From: Gnetum montanum
Lineage: Eukaryota; Streptophyta; Gnetopsida; Gnetales; Gnetaceae
Assembly (NCBI GenBank): GCA_015680685.1
Contig: MNCI01016599.1
Span: 136,517-200,516, forward strand
DNA length: 64,000 nt
Direction of reading: 5' to 3'
A program made the position numbers and the translations under genes. Of this stretch, positions 45,532-57,868 are shown in pieces; within the stretch, counting starts at the first letter, position 1; every line of letters begins with the position of its first letter. The notes beneath the pieces were generated by a model. It worked only from the letters and a program-made list of their open reading frames with translations, did not search any database and was not told the origin of the DNA.

Positions 45532-47786
45532 ATGTCTTCTTCTTCGTATGAAAGTGTTTCACCACCTAGGTCTGATACAAGGAACAATCGGAGGTGTAGT
45601 ACACATGATAATCCACTAGTCCCTCAACAATTTCATGTGGTATATGTTCATCTCAATGAATATGTACCAAACTTTACCTTTATCCTCCACCAAGATGAAC
45701 AACTATGTTGGCGAGACTTAGAAGGTAACATAGTGTTACCTCCTAATCGCTCTATCTCGGGCATGCTTCTTCGTAATCTCACATGAATTAGTATGCAACA
45801 CTTACAGGAAAAGTACATTGTGCATGATCATCACTTGAGAGAGTATTGACCCACGAAGGCATAATGTCAAAGAGATTTGCAACAAGAGAGATGCCATGAA
45901 TCCATGAAGGGAAAGTTATCACAAAATGTCTCACATGTCCTAAGTGAAAATGAGGGTGGTGAACCTACCTCAGGCAATCGCCCACATAACAATGTTCCTC
46001 CTGTTAACTTCGATCAAGGGGTTGTGTATCAAAATATTTACTCAACTATCAATAACCTAGATTCTTGTACCGATAGACACAAAGGGTCTAAAAAAGGAAC
46101 ATGAACACATGACAAAGATGGACATTCCAATCAAAACTGCGATCGTGGCCATGACCACCAAAGAAAAGGAAGTAGGCACCAACATGGTGATGGTCCTCCT
46201 TCTTCTTTACCTTTATCATCTCCTTCACCCTCTCCTTTAGGATCTGGACATAGTCACAAGGAAATAGACCATGAGAATAAGGGTAAACAAAACAAGATTC
46301 ATAGACAAAATAGTCGAGAAAGTGGATGAGGGCACTCTAGAGAAACACACTGTGAAAGAAAGGAGAGTATGGAATAACATAGGCATCATAGATACCATAT
46401 ATGAGACGATCACGATGAACCCCTACTTGCTACTTGAAGTATGTTAGACATAACTAAGGCCATTAAGATCCCAACAAGGCACCAAAAGGATAGTAGGATC
46501 AAGAGATTAGACATGAACTATATCCCATGATTTGAAGGGGCATACAACACTGATCCTCAAAATCATCTACAAGAATTTCATGATGCATGTGCCTTACAAA
46601 ACATAGAAAGTGAATGGTAAAAACTTAAGTTGTTCCCACAAACCCTAGTCAAAGAAGCGGAGAGCTGGTACTAGTCCTTAGAACTGGAATCCATTCATAG
46701 GTGGAGTACCATGTTAGAATTTTTCAATGATAAGTACCAAATGTACTCCCAAGTGTCCAACCTGTGAAAGCAAATCCAAGGCTGGAAACAAGGAGGACAT
46801 GAACCCTTGGATGCTGCCATGGGCCGATATTATGCACTATTCCATCATTGTCCCAACCATGGTTATTTGTAGAGGGATCAACTACGCCATCTTGAAGATG
46901 GGCTTAGGTATGAAATGCAAAGAACCCTTGGGATGTATGCCCAAGAGAGGATATCTAAGCTTAGGATCCATTAAGATTATTGGAGCAAGTTGCTAAAGAA
47001 AAAGATGAGCTAAGGAAAAGATAAAGTGCAGAGGAATATAACAAAGATCCTTTCCTCTGAAAGACGGAAGTAAGATTATATGAGGATGAAGAAGAGTCAC
47101 CACTTGAAGAGATGGTAAATAAGAAAACCTTGCCTATTCAAAAATTATCATCCAAAGTATCGAAAAAGGTGGACCAAATGTGGGATTCCCTAGATGATAG
47201 ATTTCAAACCATTCTTAAAATAGTAGAGGAGTCTAGAGAACAAGATAGTGATCATGAAAAAAGAAAAAAAAAAGAGAAACTAAACATACACATAACAAGG
47301 GTAAGGGAAAAGTTGCTATCATCGAAGAGGTTGTGGATTCGAATACAAACAATGATAGTGGATGCGAGATATGCCAATATGACCATCCTAAGGGATGTTG
47401 CCCTATAATCTCACATCTGCAAGAGTCTAGGGTGTATGCACTCAACCCATGATTAAACAAAACGCAAATACCCCAAAGGTTACCTTACCCTCAAGGTAAC
47501 CCAAGGTAGTTCCACCAACCCTTAACATATTATCCAAGTGGAACTCCACGGCAATCAATCAAGTAGTATCAATAGTGGCAATACCCACAATCATGGAAAA
47601 TGCCACCACCAAGGCAATAGTATCCTTACTAGCAACCTGACTCATATGGATATTACGTATAACAACCAGTCTCTGCGCATGACTCTACTAGTTACATCAC
47701 TCCTCAACCTCACTACCAAGCACATGAATATTATAGGACTCCTTCTCCTAGGGGTGGTGTTCCACAAACATACCATCCATCTCATC
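45532..47786 (+). pseudogene. gag: B2 gag, broken; C-terminal part continues after the insertion
   Basis: The first ATG is at 45532, 119 bases after the primer-binding site, and opens 84 codons (MSSSSYESVSPPRSDTRNNR). A charged Ser/His-rich middle follows. The capsid part at about 46540-46960 reads DPQNHLQEFHDACALQNIES, FFNDKYQMYSQVSNL, KQGGHEPLDAAMGRYYALFH and a GLRYEMQRTLGMYAQER end, with a stop after SNL. A zinc knuckle at 47366-47404 reads CEICQYDHPKGCC (CX2CX3HX4C). The tail is Pro/Tyr/His-rich (QTYHPSH at 47767-47786). It continues in the same frame at 50152 (PTASLPPLTQLPPTSS) once the 47787-50151 insertion and its target duplication are set aside. Stops and frame changes are scattered through it. 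Confidence 0.8.
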
Positions 47787-50146
47787 TGTAATGACCTAAA
47801 TCGTCGGTGTAAGGCTGGAAGGGAAACAAACACTGAGAGATCGTTGGGCAGCCATAGCTGACCCTGCCTTCACCCGAGGGCAAGCTAGAAAAGTAAACGA
47901 AGGAAGAGTACCTTGGATGGTTTGCACGCAAATCAACCAAGGACTTCCCCGAGCGTAAGCTACGGCTAGCGCTGGGGTTATCGTAAACAGAATGTAAACG
48001 GAATATAAACAATGATACAAAATGTAAATAAAGCGTATAGGATTATGAATAAAGCATAAACAAAGTTATATTTGTAAAGCATAAAAAGAACTTAAACAAT
48101 GTGAATGGGAGGCAATAATGAAACTGTATTATATTGTTTTAAAAAAATGTGCACCGGTCAAAGCGTAGTTGCACAAGTGTGAATGGCAAGTCAAACGCCT
48201 AGCCCCGAAAAATATGACACAATGATGTGATGATGTGAGAAGAACTTAGGAGCCAAAAATTGGATGTGCCGAGCGCCCAAGGATTGCAAGTTCTGTCCTC
48301 CTTCAGAATTTCCAATCTCTTCAATCTTTGCCTCTTCCAATCTTCTTCTCCTTCTTGCTACTTTTGCTTTGCTTCTCTTGCCTCCTTCTTCTTGCCTCTA
48401 ATTTGTGTGAATTGGTAGGGTATTTATAGGTTTGGGCTAGGGTTTTGGCTAGGGTTTTCTTTGACCAGGTTCAATGTATCTATGCTGGAAAGTTGTACAT
48501 GAGTTGGATGTGTGCTGGAAATTTGCCTTCCTTGACCAGGTTCAATGTATTTTACAACTTATGGGTCATTCCAGACCATAAAAATACAAATTATTTAAAA
48601 ATACGAGCCCTCAATTGATAAAACTTTAGAAAATTTTTAAACAAAAAATAAATTAGCTCCAACGACTACTTCTTGAATTCCTACAGCGATCTTTGTCCTT
48701 GGGAGGAGGAAGGAGACGGTGTTGAAATAGCAAGGATGTGTGGCAGATAAGAGCAAGCATAGGAGACAGCAATGAGCAGCACAGGAGAAGCAACATGCAG
48801 CACAGGAGGAGCAACGCGGAGAGCACAGAGGCTGCAATGCGGCAGCGGGAGCAGCGAAGCATCAGCGGCAGGCACGGCAAAAGGGTGGTAGACAGTAGCC
48901 AGAATCAGCAACACACATGCAACGCAGTAGTCGGTGGATGGCGCAACGCAGCAGAGGTAGCAGAGAGAAAACAGCGGCATGCAGCAAATAGATGCGGTAG
49001 GTGCAGGAGATGGTGACGCAGCAAGCACGAGAGAAAATAGCGGCGACAGGCTCGGCGGAGGAAAAGACAGAGACGGCAGAATCAGCAACCTGGCATCAAC
49101 GTGGCGTCAGGCAGTGACGCAGCAGTGTAGGAGTGGCAGATGCGGTGAGCGCAGGAGCACAGAAATAGTGTCGTAGGTAGGCAACGCGGGAGTGGCAACG
49201 CGGTGAGTAGGGGAGAGGCGGGAGCAGAGACAGCGACGTGGTAGCAGCAGAGTACAGCGAAGTGGCGGGCGCAGGAGATGGCGACGCGGTAGAGGCTGCG
49301 CAGGAACAGCTACAGATAGAAACAGCGAGAGACATCATGGCAGTGGAGGAAGAGCTCTTGTTGTCAATGACGGTGGTGAACACTGTTTGCAGGAAAGTTG
49401 CAGAGCTGTCATCAAATTAAATCACCTTTGCTGCTGCTACTGCACCAGTCGTGCATGTTTGGCCCAGAAGCAAAAAAAAAAACTGTAACAGCGGGAAACC
49501 TTTTGAATGTTTAAATTCAATAGAACAGTGTTCTCATCTCATGCTATTTTTGATTTTGGAGCATTTTACGGTTGACGTAAACAGTAGGCAAAGTGCGGTG
49601 GGCAAGGCACATGAATGGAGAGAGGAAAACACATCCAAAATGTCGTGTCAAAGTGTAGGATGTGGGTTTGAACTCTCCTACCTTGCCCTGCCCTGTTCCC
49701 TGCGATATCTCAAAGAAGAAGAATAAGATTTCTGAGAGCAAGTGCAGCTGTGGCCTTGTGAAGAGTCTACGTCTGTGTCTGTATCAGTATTAGCAGTTGT
49801 TCAAGAAGGAATGGCATTTGAATCCACGCAAAATGCATGGAGAGGCCACTTTTCTCAACTAGGCTGAACATCTAGCGGCCCAAGCTAAAGCCTGCCTTGA
49901 CGGTAAAGTGAACTAAGGCTGCAATTTGCCTGGCAGATGCCTTCTGCAATTGGACTTCCATCCTTGAATTACGGAGAAACCTGGAGAGAGCTAATAGTAA
50001 GCAATCCTGTTATTTGTAACTATACTATTTTGTGCATTTCCCCGAATCCAAAAGCATGTGCACATGAATAATATCCATCGCTAATGCACCATTAAGGCAT
50101 ACAAATTTCCATTTAAAAATGCTAAGCTGAAATTAGTGGTGTTTCA
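47787..50146 (-). mobile_element. 2,360-base TG...CA insertion in B2, solo-LTR-like
   Basis: Begins TGTAATGACC, ends GGTGTTTCA, and is flanked by the direct 5-mer TCATC at 47782-47786 and 50147-50151. This is the footprint of an LTR-element integration. The gag frame on the left joins the frame on the right exactly when the insert and one TCATC are removed. I see no second LTR, primer-binding site or retroviral gene in it, so a long solo LTR fits best. The minus strand has CCTATAAATACC near 48424-48437, a good LTR TATA box, followed by a long leader, which suggests minus orientation. Inside are a G+C-rich CAG/CGG-like tract (48700-49420) and a 19-base phrase TTGACCAGGTTCAATGTAT repeated near 48463 and 48532. 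Confidence 0.65.
48700..49420. repeat. G+C-rich cryptic repeat tract (GCAGCGG / GCAACGCGG)
   Basis: Irregular copies of GCAACGCGG, GCAGGAG, AGCAGCG and GAGACAGCGACG over 700 bases, far richer in G+C than the rest of the window. Open frames on both strands (for example 48681-49088 minus) are low-complexity Ala/Ser/Leu/Cys/Pro strings and are not convincing proteins. Confidence 0.6.
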
Positions 50147-50151
50147 TCATC

Positions 50152-53100
50152 CAACTGCATCTCTTCCACCCTTAACTCAATTACCACCTACTTCAAGTAT
50201 GCAGGGTGAAATCCCTACCCAACCATAGCAACATATTGCCATAAGGGTTGTTAACCCTCAACCTCCTGTTGGTTCTAACAACTGCATGAAGAAAAGATCT
50301 TTCTTTAGAACCAATAGTCCAACTAAGCCCTTGCAACCACAAGTGGCTGCTTGTTCAATCGCCTCACTATCACTTCAAGCTTCGAAGCTCCCTTCAACCC
50401 AAAAACTATGCTCAACGCATACGATCATGTTAACTCATGCTATCACCAGTTGAATAAAAGCTAGCCATCTTCCTAGGAAATTTTCTGATCCTGGGAATCC
50501 TCTGATATATCTACAAATTGCTATAAATGAACCATGCAAGGCTCTTTTGAATTCAGGTTCTGGTATCAACTTAATTTCTCAAGAAATGTACAAAGCCTGG
50601 AACCTTCCTTCACTAAAAAAGAGTAACATTCATTTAGAGTTGGCTAACTAGTCACGGTCTCATTGGGACTAGTGGAGGACATTGTCACCACTATTTGTGG
50701 GTGGTCGTATCCAGCTGACTTCCTAGTGATTCAAGTAAACAACGGTAAGGGGAACTTCCCAATCATAATGAGAAGAGCATGGCTAAGTACAATTGATGTG
50801 CATCTAGGAATCCATGATCTTTTCCTGGAAATATCAAAGGAAAATACATTCAGAAAGATCGAGAAGAAGAAAGTTCCATGCATTGCATATAGTGACTCAG
50901 GGTGTAATTGCATGCAAAAGTCATGGTTCATGCAACATTTAACATTGCCTGCATGCAATCAGTGTGCACAAGTGATTGATATACAAAGATGTCTGTATGC
51001 AACAGCCATAAGACAAGAAGGCACCTAGTGGCTAACAACTAGTCAAGAGAGCAATTAAACTATATGCATGAAATCAACTGAGGGTTTGACCTATGCTTAC
51101 ATCGATAGCATAGACACATTAGAGCAAGTCCATCGTCAACTTTCAAGTCTTGACTTTGAAAATATCAACTGGGAAAAGTTGGAAATCCCTAATAAGTTTA
51201 AGCAAGAGCCCCTTGAGCTAAAGTCATTGCCCACCGGTATGGAATACACATTTCTTAAAAATGGAAAATTGGTAATTATTAACGCTAAGCTCACTCCGCA
51301 ACAAAAAGAGAGACTGGTAAAGGTAATAAACAAATGGTTGAAAGCCTTTGCTTGGTCATATCCTAAATTAATTGGAATAGATTCTAGGATATGCCAACAT
51401 AGAATTTACACCAACCCCTCCATGAAGCCTCAAAGACAATTGCAGAGGCGTTTGAACCCGAAGATAAAGCAAGTAGTTAAGGAAGAAATTAAATAGCTTC
51501 TAAAAGCTGGGTTCATCTACCCCATTGCCGATAGTGAATGGGTTAGTCCCTTAGTTATCATGCCCAAAAAGGGAGGCAAATGGAGGTTGTGCATAGATTT
51601 CAGGCTACTAAACATGGCAACATTCAAGGACCACTTTCTATTGCCATTCATTAACCAAGTCTTAGACACCATTGCAAGGCATCACTACTATAGTTTTTTG
51701 TATGGGTACAATGGGTACAACCAAATACAAATAGACCCAGAAGACCAAGCCAAAACTACATTCACCAGTTCTTAGGGAACATTTGCATACAAATAGATGT
51801 TGTTTGGCTTGTGCAATGCCCCTGCAACATTTCAACGATTAGTTCTAAGCATATTTTAGCAATAGATAGGAAATAGTGTGGAGGTCTTCATGGATGACTT
51901 CTCCACCTACAAAGAAAACTTTGATCAAGCCTTAGACCGGTTAGAGCAAATATTAAAATGATGTGTAGAAACCAATTTAAGGGTCAACTAGCAATAAAGC
52001 CATTTGATGGTCCAAGAATGCATTGTACTAGGGCATAAAATCTCATAAATAGGGATAGAGGTAGACCCCAAAAAGATCAAAGTTATCCAAGGAATTACCC
52101 ATCAACCAAAAGCCATAAAAGATATTTGGTCATTCCTTGGACACACTGGCTACTACAAAAGGTTTATTGAGAACTTTTCAAAGGTTGCAAAACCATTGGT
52201 TAAATTGACGAGAATGTGAACTAGCTTTCCAAACTTTAAAATAAAAGCTAGTAGAAACACTTATTCTATAAGCTCCTGACTGGTCCAAGTCATTCCACAT
52301 AATGACTTACACATCCAACTTCGCCTTAGTAATTGTACTTACATAGTTAGATGACCAAAAATGTTCTTATTACATCCACTATGCAAGTAGAAGTATTGTT
52401 GGTGCACAACTTAACTACACTACAACAGAGAAAGAATTAATGGCTATAGTGTTTGCACTAGAAAAATTTAGGCACTATGTCTTCGGCAATAAGGTATTCA
52501 TACACACGGATCATAGTGCAATAAAGTTCCTAATGAATAAGCCATTGGTAAGCCCTTGCATCATACGATGGCTTATAATCTTACAAGAGTTCGATCTTAC
52601 GATGATCGATCATAAAGGCACCGAGAATGTAGTTATTGATCATTTATCTCGGTTGGGATGGGATAACAAAGAGGATGAGTATCTAATTTTTTATTATTTC
52701 CCAGATGAACTCCTCTTTGCAGGTGTAGTGAATGATCAATTAGCCACAGAGACAAATTACTATAGTAGCATTCTCACCTATCTCCTTACACAATAAATAG
52801 CACAAGTGTTTGACACTAAAAAGAAATAATAGTTTCTTCACTGAGCCAAGTATTTTATGGAAATCAATGAGCAACTTTACAAAGTATGTTCTGATGGCTT
52901 GGTCCAATGGTGTGTTCCTGATCAAGATCAACTGTGAGTTCTCCAAGATGCTCATGAGGATCCTTGTGGGGGTTATTACGCCAGAAGACGAATAGCCATT
53001 AAGATTTTGCATGCAAGATATTACTGGCCTACATTGTTTCGGGACACCTATCAATTCATCTAATCTTGTGAGTGATGGCAATGTGATGGGGGGATGACAA

Positions 53101-54010
53101 CTAGAATGGAGGATCTGCAACAATGCATCCAACCTTTAGACCCTTCAACATTTGGGGAATTGATTTTATGGGGCTGATTACACCAATGTCCAATGGAAAA
53201 GCTTATATTATTGTTGTTGTTGATTATCTTACAATATGGACAGAAGTAGCTACTATTAAGGATTGCACATCATCTACAGCTACATGATTTGTTTAACAAC
53301 AAATCATAAACAGGTTTGGTGTGCCTCAAGCACTTATTTTCAACAATGGTACACACTTCACAGGTGCGACTTTTTGAAAATTAATGCAACACTTAGGGGT
53401 TGAGCACAAACTGACCACACCATATCCCCCCCAATCGAACGGTCAAGTCGAAGTCACCAACAGGGAGATTACAAAGATATTGACAACAACCATTAGCAAG
53501 TTTAGGCGAGACTAGAGCACTAAACTGAATGATGCTCTTTGGGCATACCGCTCCACATGGAAACTCCCTATAGGCTACTCTCCCTATAAGTTAGTGTACG
53601 GTAAATTACTAATGCTTCCTATTCAAAGTGATCCTTGTACACTATGCATGGTATGTGACCTCAACCTTGACCTCAATCTAGCACAAAAACAACAGTTGAT
53701 GATACTTAACCTACTAGATGAGAATTGATTAACCATCCTATCGTCTAACAAATTGCACAAGGCCTTTAAGAAACAATGTCATGACCTAAGGATTAGGAAA
53801 GTTAAATATCAATTGAGAGATAAGGTTCTGTACTAGAATCCCACACATGTCCCACAACGTACCAAATTTCAAATGTTGTGGAAAGGACCTTATGTCATTC
53901 ATGCAACTTCTTCTTCAGGGGCCATGATGATATACAAACCTGAGAGCCCAAATAAGAAACTGTTGATCAACATCCAAAAAACCAAACTTTTCCATGAGCT
54001 TAGGATAGAC
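50152..54010 (+). pseudogene. pol: B2 gag tail and pol: protease, RT, RNase H, integrase (Athila-like), broken
   Basis: Protease at 50530-50860: KALLNSGSGINLIS, where the catalytic Asp of D-S-G is Asn, then after a frameshift GWSYPADFLVIQV and FPIIMRRAWLSTID. RT at 51068-51960: YAYIDSIDTLEQ leader, LKAFAWSYPKLIGIDSRICQ, QRRLNPKIKQVVKEE, YPIADSEWVSPLVIMPKKGG, GYNQIQIDPEDQAKTTF, and FMDDF with both catalytic Asp kept. Conventional RNase H at 52440-52700: MAIVFALEKFRHYVFG, IHTDHSAIKFLMN, DHKGTENVVIDHLSRL. Integrase at 52860-53990: a zinc-finger-like region, then DFMGLITPMSNGKAYIIVV, IFNNGTHFTG (second catalytic Asp is Asn), PPQSNGQVEVTNREI (third catalytic Glu kept), GYSPYKLVYGK, and a C-terminal MLWKGPYVIHATSSSGAM. 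At least ten stops or frame changes. Confidence 0.9.
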
Positions 54011-55716
54011 AGTACTCATACTACCTTTGTTGGTGGACAACGTTGCTCACTAGTTTGGATCTCCTCCTTCCAACTCAATCGTGGGGGAGATGGCCACCTA
54101 TGCCAACCATTCTAGGCCCTCACTTCTTTTTGTATTTTTTTTATTTTTGTTTTACACATTTTTGTTTTACACATTTTTATTTTTCACATTTTTCAATCTT
54201 TCTTATTTTTGTTTTACATCATCATTCACATTTTTACTATATTTTTTGTTTGGTAGATTTTCTTTCATGAGTCATACAATAAGTGCTCCTGATGGTGGAT
54301 TGAATTATATAATATTGATTGCTGATGTTTGGTTTTTACCTTTGAATTATGATGTTGANNNNNNNNNNNNNNNNNNNNNNNNNNNNNNNNNNNNNNNNNN
54401 NNNNNNNNNNNNNNNNNNNNNNNNNNNNNNNNNNNNNNNNNNNNNNNNNNNNNNNNNNNNNNNNNCCATGCCTAAAGGTCCCCTCTAACTAAGGCCCTTT
54501 TTTGCTTCTTGCTTCTCCATCTTTCTCTCCTTGGGATGGTGGTCACTCTTTGTGGAGGTATTCTTATTGCTTTAAGAGGATGGATTGGCCAAGTGTATTG
54601 ATGCAAGATCACTGAATGTGGTTGGTTTGAGTCCAGATTTGGAATGAGTTCTACTCAGTCACATTAACCATGACATACACATGGGACTTTACACAACCTT
54701 GCTCTTGGGATTCCATTCCATTTCTACTTTCCATCTTTCTTTCCATGTTCCACCTCATTGCTAGTTTTATGATTAATCCATATCTTGGTTGATGCATTGT
54801 TTTTCCTTGGTAAATTCTTGTGGTAAGGTTTTAACTCTTGCTTCCAAATGACATTCCTAGAGCCTACGAACTCTTTGTTTTGTGGATTTGTTAAGGCATA
54901 AAGGGCATGAGCCTACTTTGGAAAGGATCCACTGGCATTCCTTTTTGGTGCAATTGTTAAGTTCTTTCCCTTAAACATTATCTGCAATCAACCATTTCTT
55001 GTTTCATCCCCATCTCTGACATCCACTTTATCGACGTTGCTGTTGTTATTTTTCCCATCTTTCTTGTTTCTTATATTTTTTCATCTTATTGCTACTGGAG
55101 GTTCGCTCTTAGTTGTGGGGGCCTTGGCACAAATTTTTCAATTTCTCCATTCTACTACTTGCCTAGCCCCTACACCTTGGGTAGTTATCAGTAATAAATC
55201 TCTAACCCAATTTCTGCCATAACCACAACCCATCCAATGAGCTTTATATCGCAACAAGGTATCAATTTCATTGTGGTTTACTTATCCTTGCTCATTCATG
55301 ACTGTGTTTTGTGTGTAGATGGCAATTACATAGAAAATGGACTAAGATAGGAGGGAGCACTCAGGATGGACTAGAGCTGGAGCATTTATGCCAGGAACAA
55401 GTCTGATTGCCTGATTATGGATAAACAATGAAATGCGCAATCTTGACATTGGTAGCAATGCATCTCATTTTTCTTTTTCTCTTTCTCTCTCCCTTTCTCC
55501 TCAAGCTATCGAATGAAGGTCTAGATGTCACTTATTTATAGTGTTCACCACCATGGGTATGAACGCCAATGTTGTAATGTATTGTTGATCCGTTCACCGG
55601 GCACTTAGAGTCTACCATTCCATTTGACTACCAATTTTCATTCAGTCAATAATCCCATACCTTCCCAATATTTTGTAAGAAACTCAAGGATAAATTTTCA
55701 TTCAGTTGTGGGGGTA
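54011..55716. other. B2 3' interior: no env-like ORF seen, assembly gap, polypurine tract
   Basis: Holds a T-rich triplication of TTTTTGTTTTACACAT near 54130-54200, a run of 107 n at 54359-54465, and otherwise no domain on either strand. It ends with TTGTGGGGGTA at 55706-55716, the polypurine tract. Athila elements often carry an env-like ORF in this place; none is readable, though the gap could hide a little. Confidence 0.5.
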
Positions 55717-56557
55717 TGATGAACCCTGATATCGAGGCTGCAATATCGAATCTGCGATATCAGGTTTGCAATATCAGAGCTTGCCATGAAATTTTGGATA
55801 CCTGATATTCCATCCTGCCTCATTGCCTATAAATAAGAGGTGGACGCACTTGGTTTGCATAGTTAGTCTTGGTCCCTTACCCAAACTCTTGCCTTTTCTC
55901 CCTCTCAAAGTTAGAATTATTTCTATGTGCCCACAGTAGGAGTCATAAAGTGAACAAATCTTTATTCGAGCATTGTGTACCTAAGCACATCTTGTGTATG
56001 GTAATAAAGATGAACTTTGTTATAAACTTTGCAGCATTCAGAATAGATTAATTAATGTTAATTACTATTATTTAATGCTTTCCTTAGTTAATTAATGATT
56101 CTCTCTCATCCTACAACTCTCCTAAGTAAGCACACACAGTACAATCACTTTGAGCATGTTTGTAACACTTGGTAACATAGTAACGATTAGCGTTTCGTAA
56201 TCCTAGTAGTGTTGCACTGGTTCAAGATGTGTATGGCAAGTGAGAATAGATACTGGTGTTAGGATCAGTTAGAGCCTAGTTAATAAGTAGTCAAATTAAA
56301 TTAGTTATTTAGTTATCTCTGTCCTCCCTTATTAGCAACAGAACATAAAAACACATAAAAGGCATAAAAATCATATGCCTCAAGTTTACTTAACCATACA
56401 ATTGTGACATACAAGTAAGCTTGGGAAGACAACGATTAACCAACCCATTCTTGTTCCACAAAGGCACATAAGCACTTAGTCTTTGGAAATTTGACCAGAT
56501 TGTGCATGTATGCTCGTATTCGTCTGGTTGAGTGTAGGGATATCTCACCGCTCATCA
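55717..56557 (+). repeat. 3' LTR of element B2
   Basis: 841 bases, pairing with 44610-45393. TATA box at 55828-55835, palindromes GATATC/AATATC at 55728-55775. Contains a 56-base segment (about 56257-56312) absent from the 5' LTR. Confidence 0.9.
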
Positions 56558-56562
56558 ATAAC

Positions 56563-57779
56563 AGAATACCAATTTTGTTGTTGTAGGTTTTGGGATGCCT
56601 TAGTCAACAAACAACGTCTTGAAAACATTAGAGCTTAGTTAGACAAGATACATACACATCTTTTTCTCCAAGTGAGCCTTTATAGTGTACAGCATATCAA
56701 GAAAAACAACATCAAATTTCCTAGACACAAATTTTACCCTGATCATGTAGGTATATGCTCTAACCTTTTGTTCAAGACATTTGAGCAAGCATGGTGAATT
56801 TATCAAGCACTCTTAAATTAGTATATTCTCGTTGTTTCATTGAAAAGAAAACAAGTGTTCTTCATTTTGGCTTATTACAGTGAATTCAAGTACTTTTCAA
56901 TATTTGAATCCTTTCTTATTCTTTAGGACTGGAAATGGAAAAGTTAAAAGAAGCTCAACATAGAATTGCTTCAAATGATGTTAATAGAATTCAAGGCTAT
57001 TTTACACACTTAATTTAACAACTTGTCTTACCAAAAAGTGAGTTAATTTGTTTAATTTATTTTTATTTTTATAGTTTAGTAATTTATTTTTTAAAAAATA
57101 ATACCTAATATGTTCTATTGAACTATTCTATGTTTATTACCAAGTATGGCATGGTTCCGTCGACTAGCTCATTCGATCATATATAATAAGTTACAAGTTT
57201 GAAATTGGCTAAACTATCACTATGCTATTGTTTTTTGCTAGTCTTTGTCTTTTTTAGCTTATCCTTAAATTATTTGTTATTTGTTTTATTGTTTATTTTT
57301 AAATTTTATTTTTTTAAAAAAAGTAGTTTATTTATCCTGAAATTGATGGTTATACTTTAAATAATTATTTGTTTATTTTTAAATTACTTTTTTACTTAAA
57401 ATTTTTATAGTTTAAAATCAATTCTAGTGCATTTCAACTAACCATTAACCATAACATTATTTCTTTTCTCTTAAATACATTGCAATTGATTCTATAATTG
57501 AAATGATTTGCAAGTTATTTGCAGTATAGTAAATGAAATAATTTTGATCTTGGAATAGGTAAATCCACGTAGTGCAACAAAAAGGTGTCCTCAATCAAAG
57601 GCAAGAATAGTATGCATGATAATTATCTTGATGATTTTCCAAAAAGGCCAAATTGATTTCTTTTTGTCTTAGTTTACATTTTGATCCACATCAGTGGATA
57701 TAGAAGCCATAGTGGGAGAGGTAATCAATATGCTAGAGCTTGACAGTGACAAAATAGTAGTGGCAAAACTAGTGAACAA
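56563..57779. other. No gene recognised; continuation of the DNA into which B2 inserted
   Basis: AT-rich, especially 57000-57450. Short splice-like motifs (TTGTTGTTGTAG near 56588) occur, but no coding block could be read beside them. Confidence 0.35.
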
Positions 57780-57868
57780 CATTCTAAATACCACTCATGG
57801 TCTCAAAGCAATTAATAAATGCAGATTCACCACTACATGTTAACAATCAAATAAAATCCTCAAAGATG
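57780..57868 (+). repeat. 89-base dispersed repeat, copy 2
   Basis: Matches 43984-44072 in the same direction. Flanks on both sides differ, so the shared unit is short and sharply bounded. Confidence 0.8.

Larger units (their letters stand above)
44610..56557 (+). mobile_element. Element B2: Athila-like Ty3/gypsy retrotransposon, complete ends, nested insertion inside
   Basis: The element has LTRs at 44610-45393 and 55717-56557, TGATGA/TCATCA ends, a tRNA-Asp-type primer-binding site, a GGGGGTA polypurine tract, and a perfect 5-base target duplication ATAAC at 44605-44609 and 56558-56562. Gag, protease, RT, RNase H and integrase follow in order on plus. The pol signature (CQHRI, QRRLNPKIKQVVKEE, IYPIADSEWVSP) is that of the Athila group. 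No env-like ORF is seen in the 1.7 kb after integrase. A 2,360-base insertion splits gag from protease. Stops and active-site changes mean it cannot make functional enzymes. The gag and primer-binding site are shared with B1. Confidence 0.9.

Noticed and set aside
48681-49088. 135-codon minus-strand open frame
   Set aside because: Its composition follows the underlying CAG/CGG-like repeat (Ala, Ser, Leu, Cys, Pro strings). No domain, and other frames are open as well.
54081-54488. Plus-strand open frame after the B2 integrase as an env-like gene
   Set aside because: It consists of a Phe/Tyr-rich translation of a T-rich repeat followed by the n gap; no signal or membrane pattern beyond that bias.
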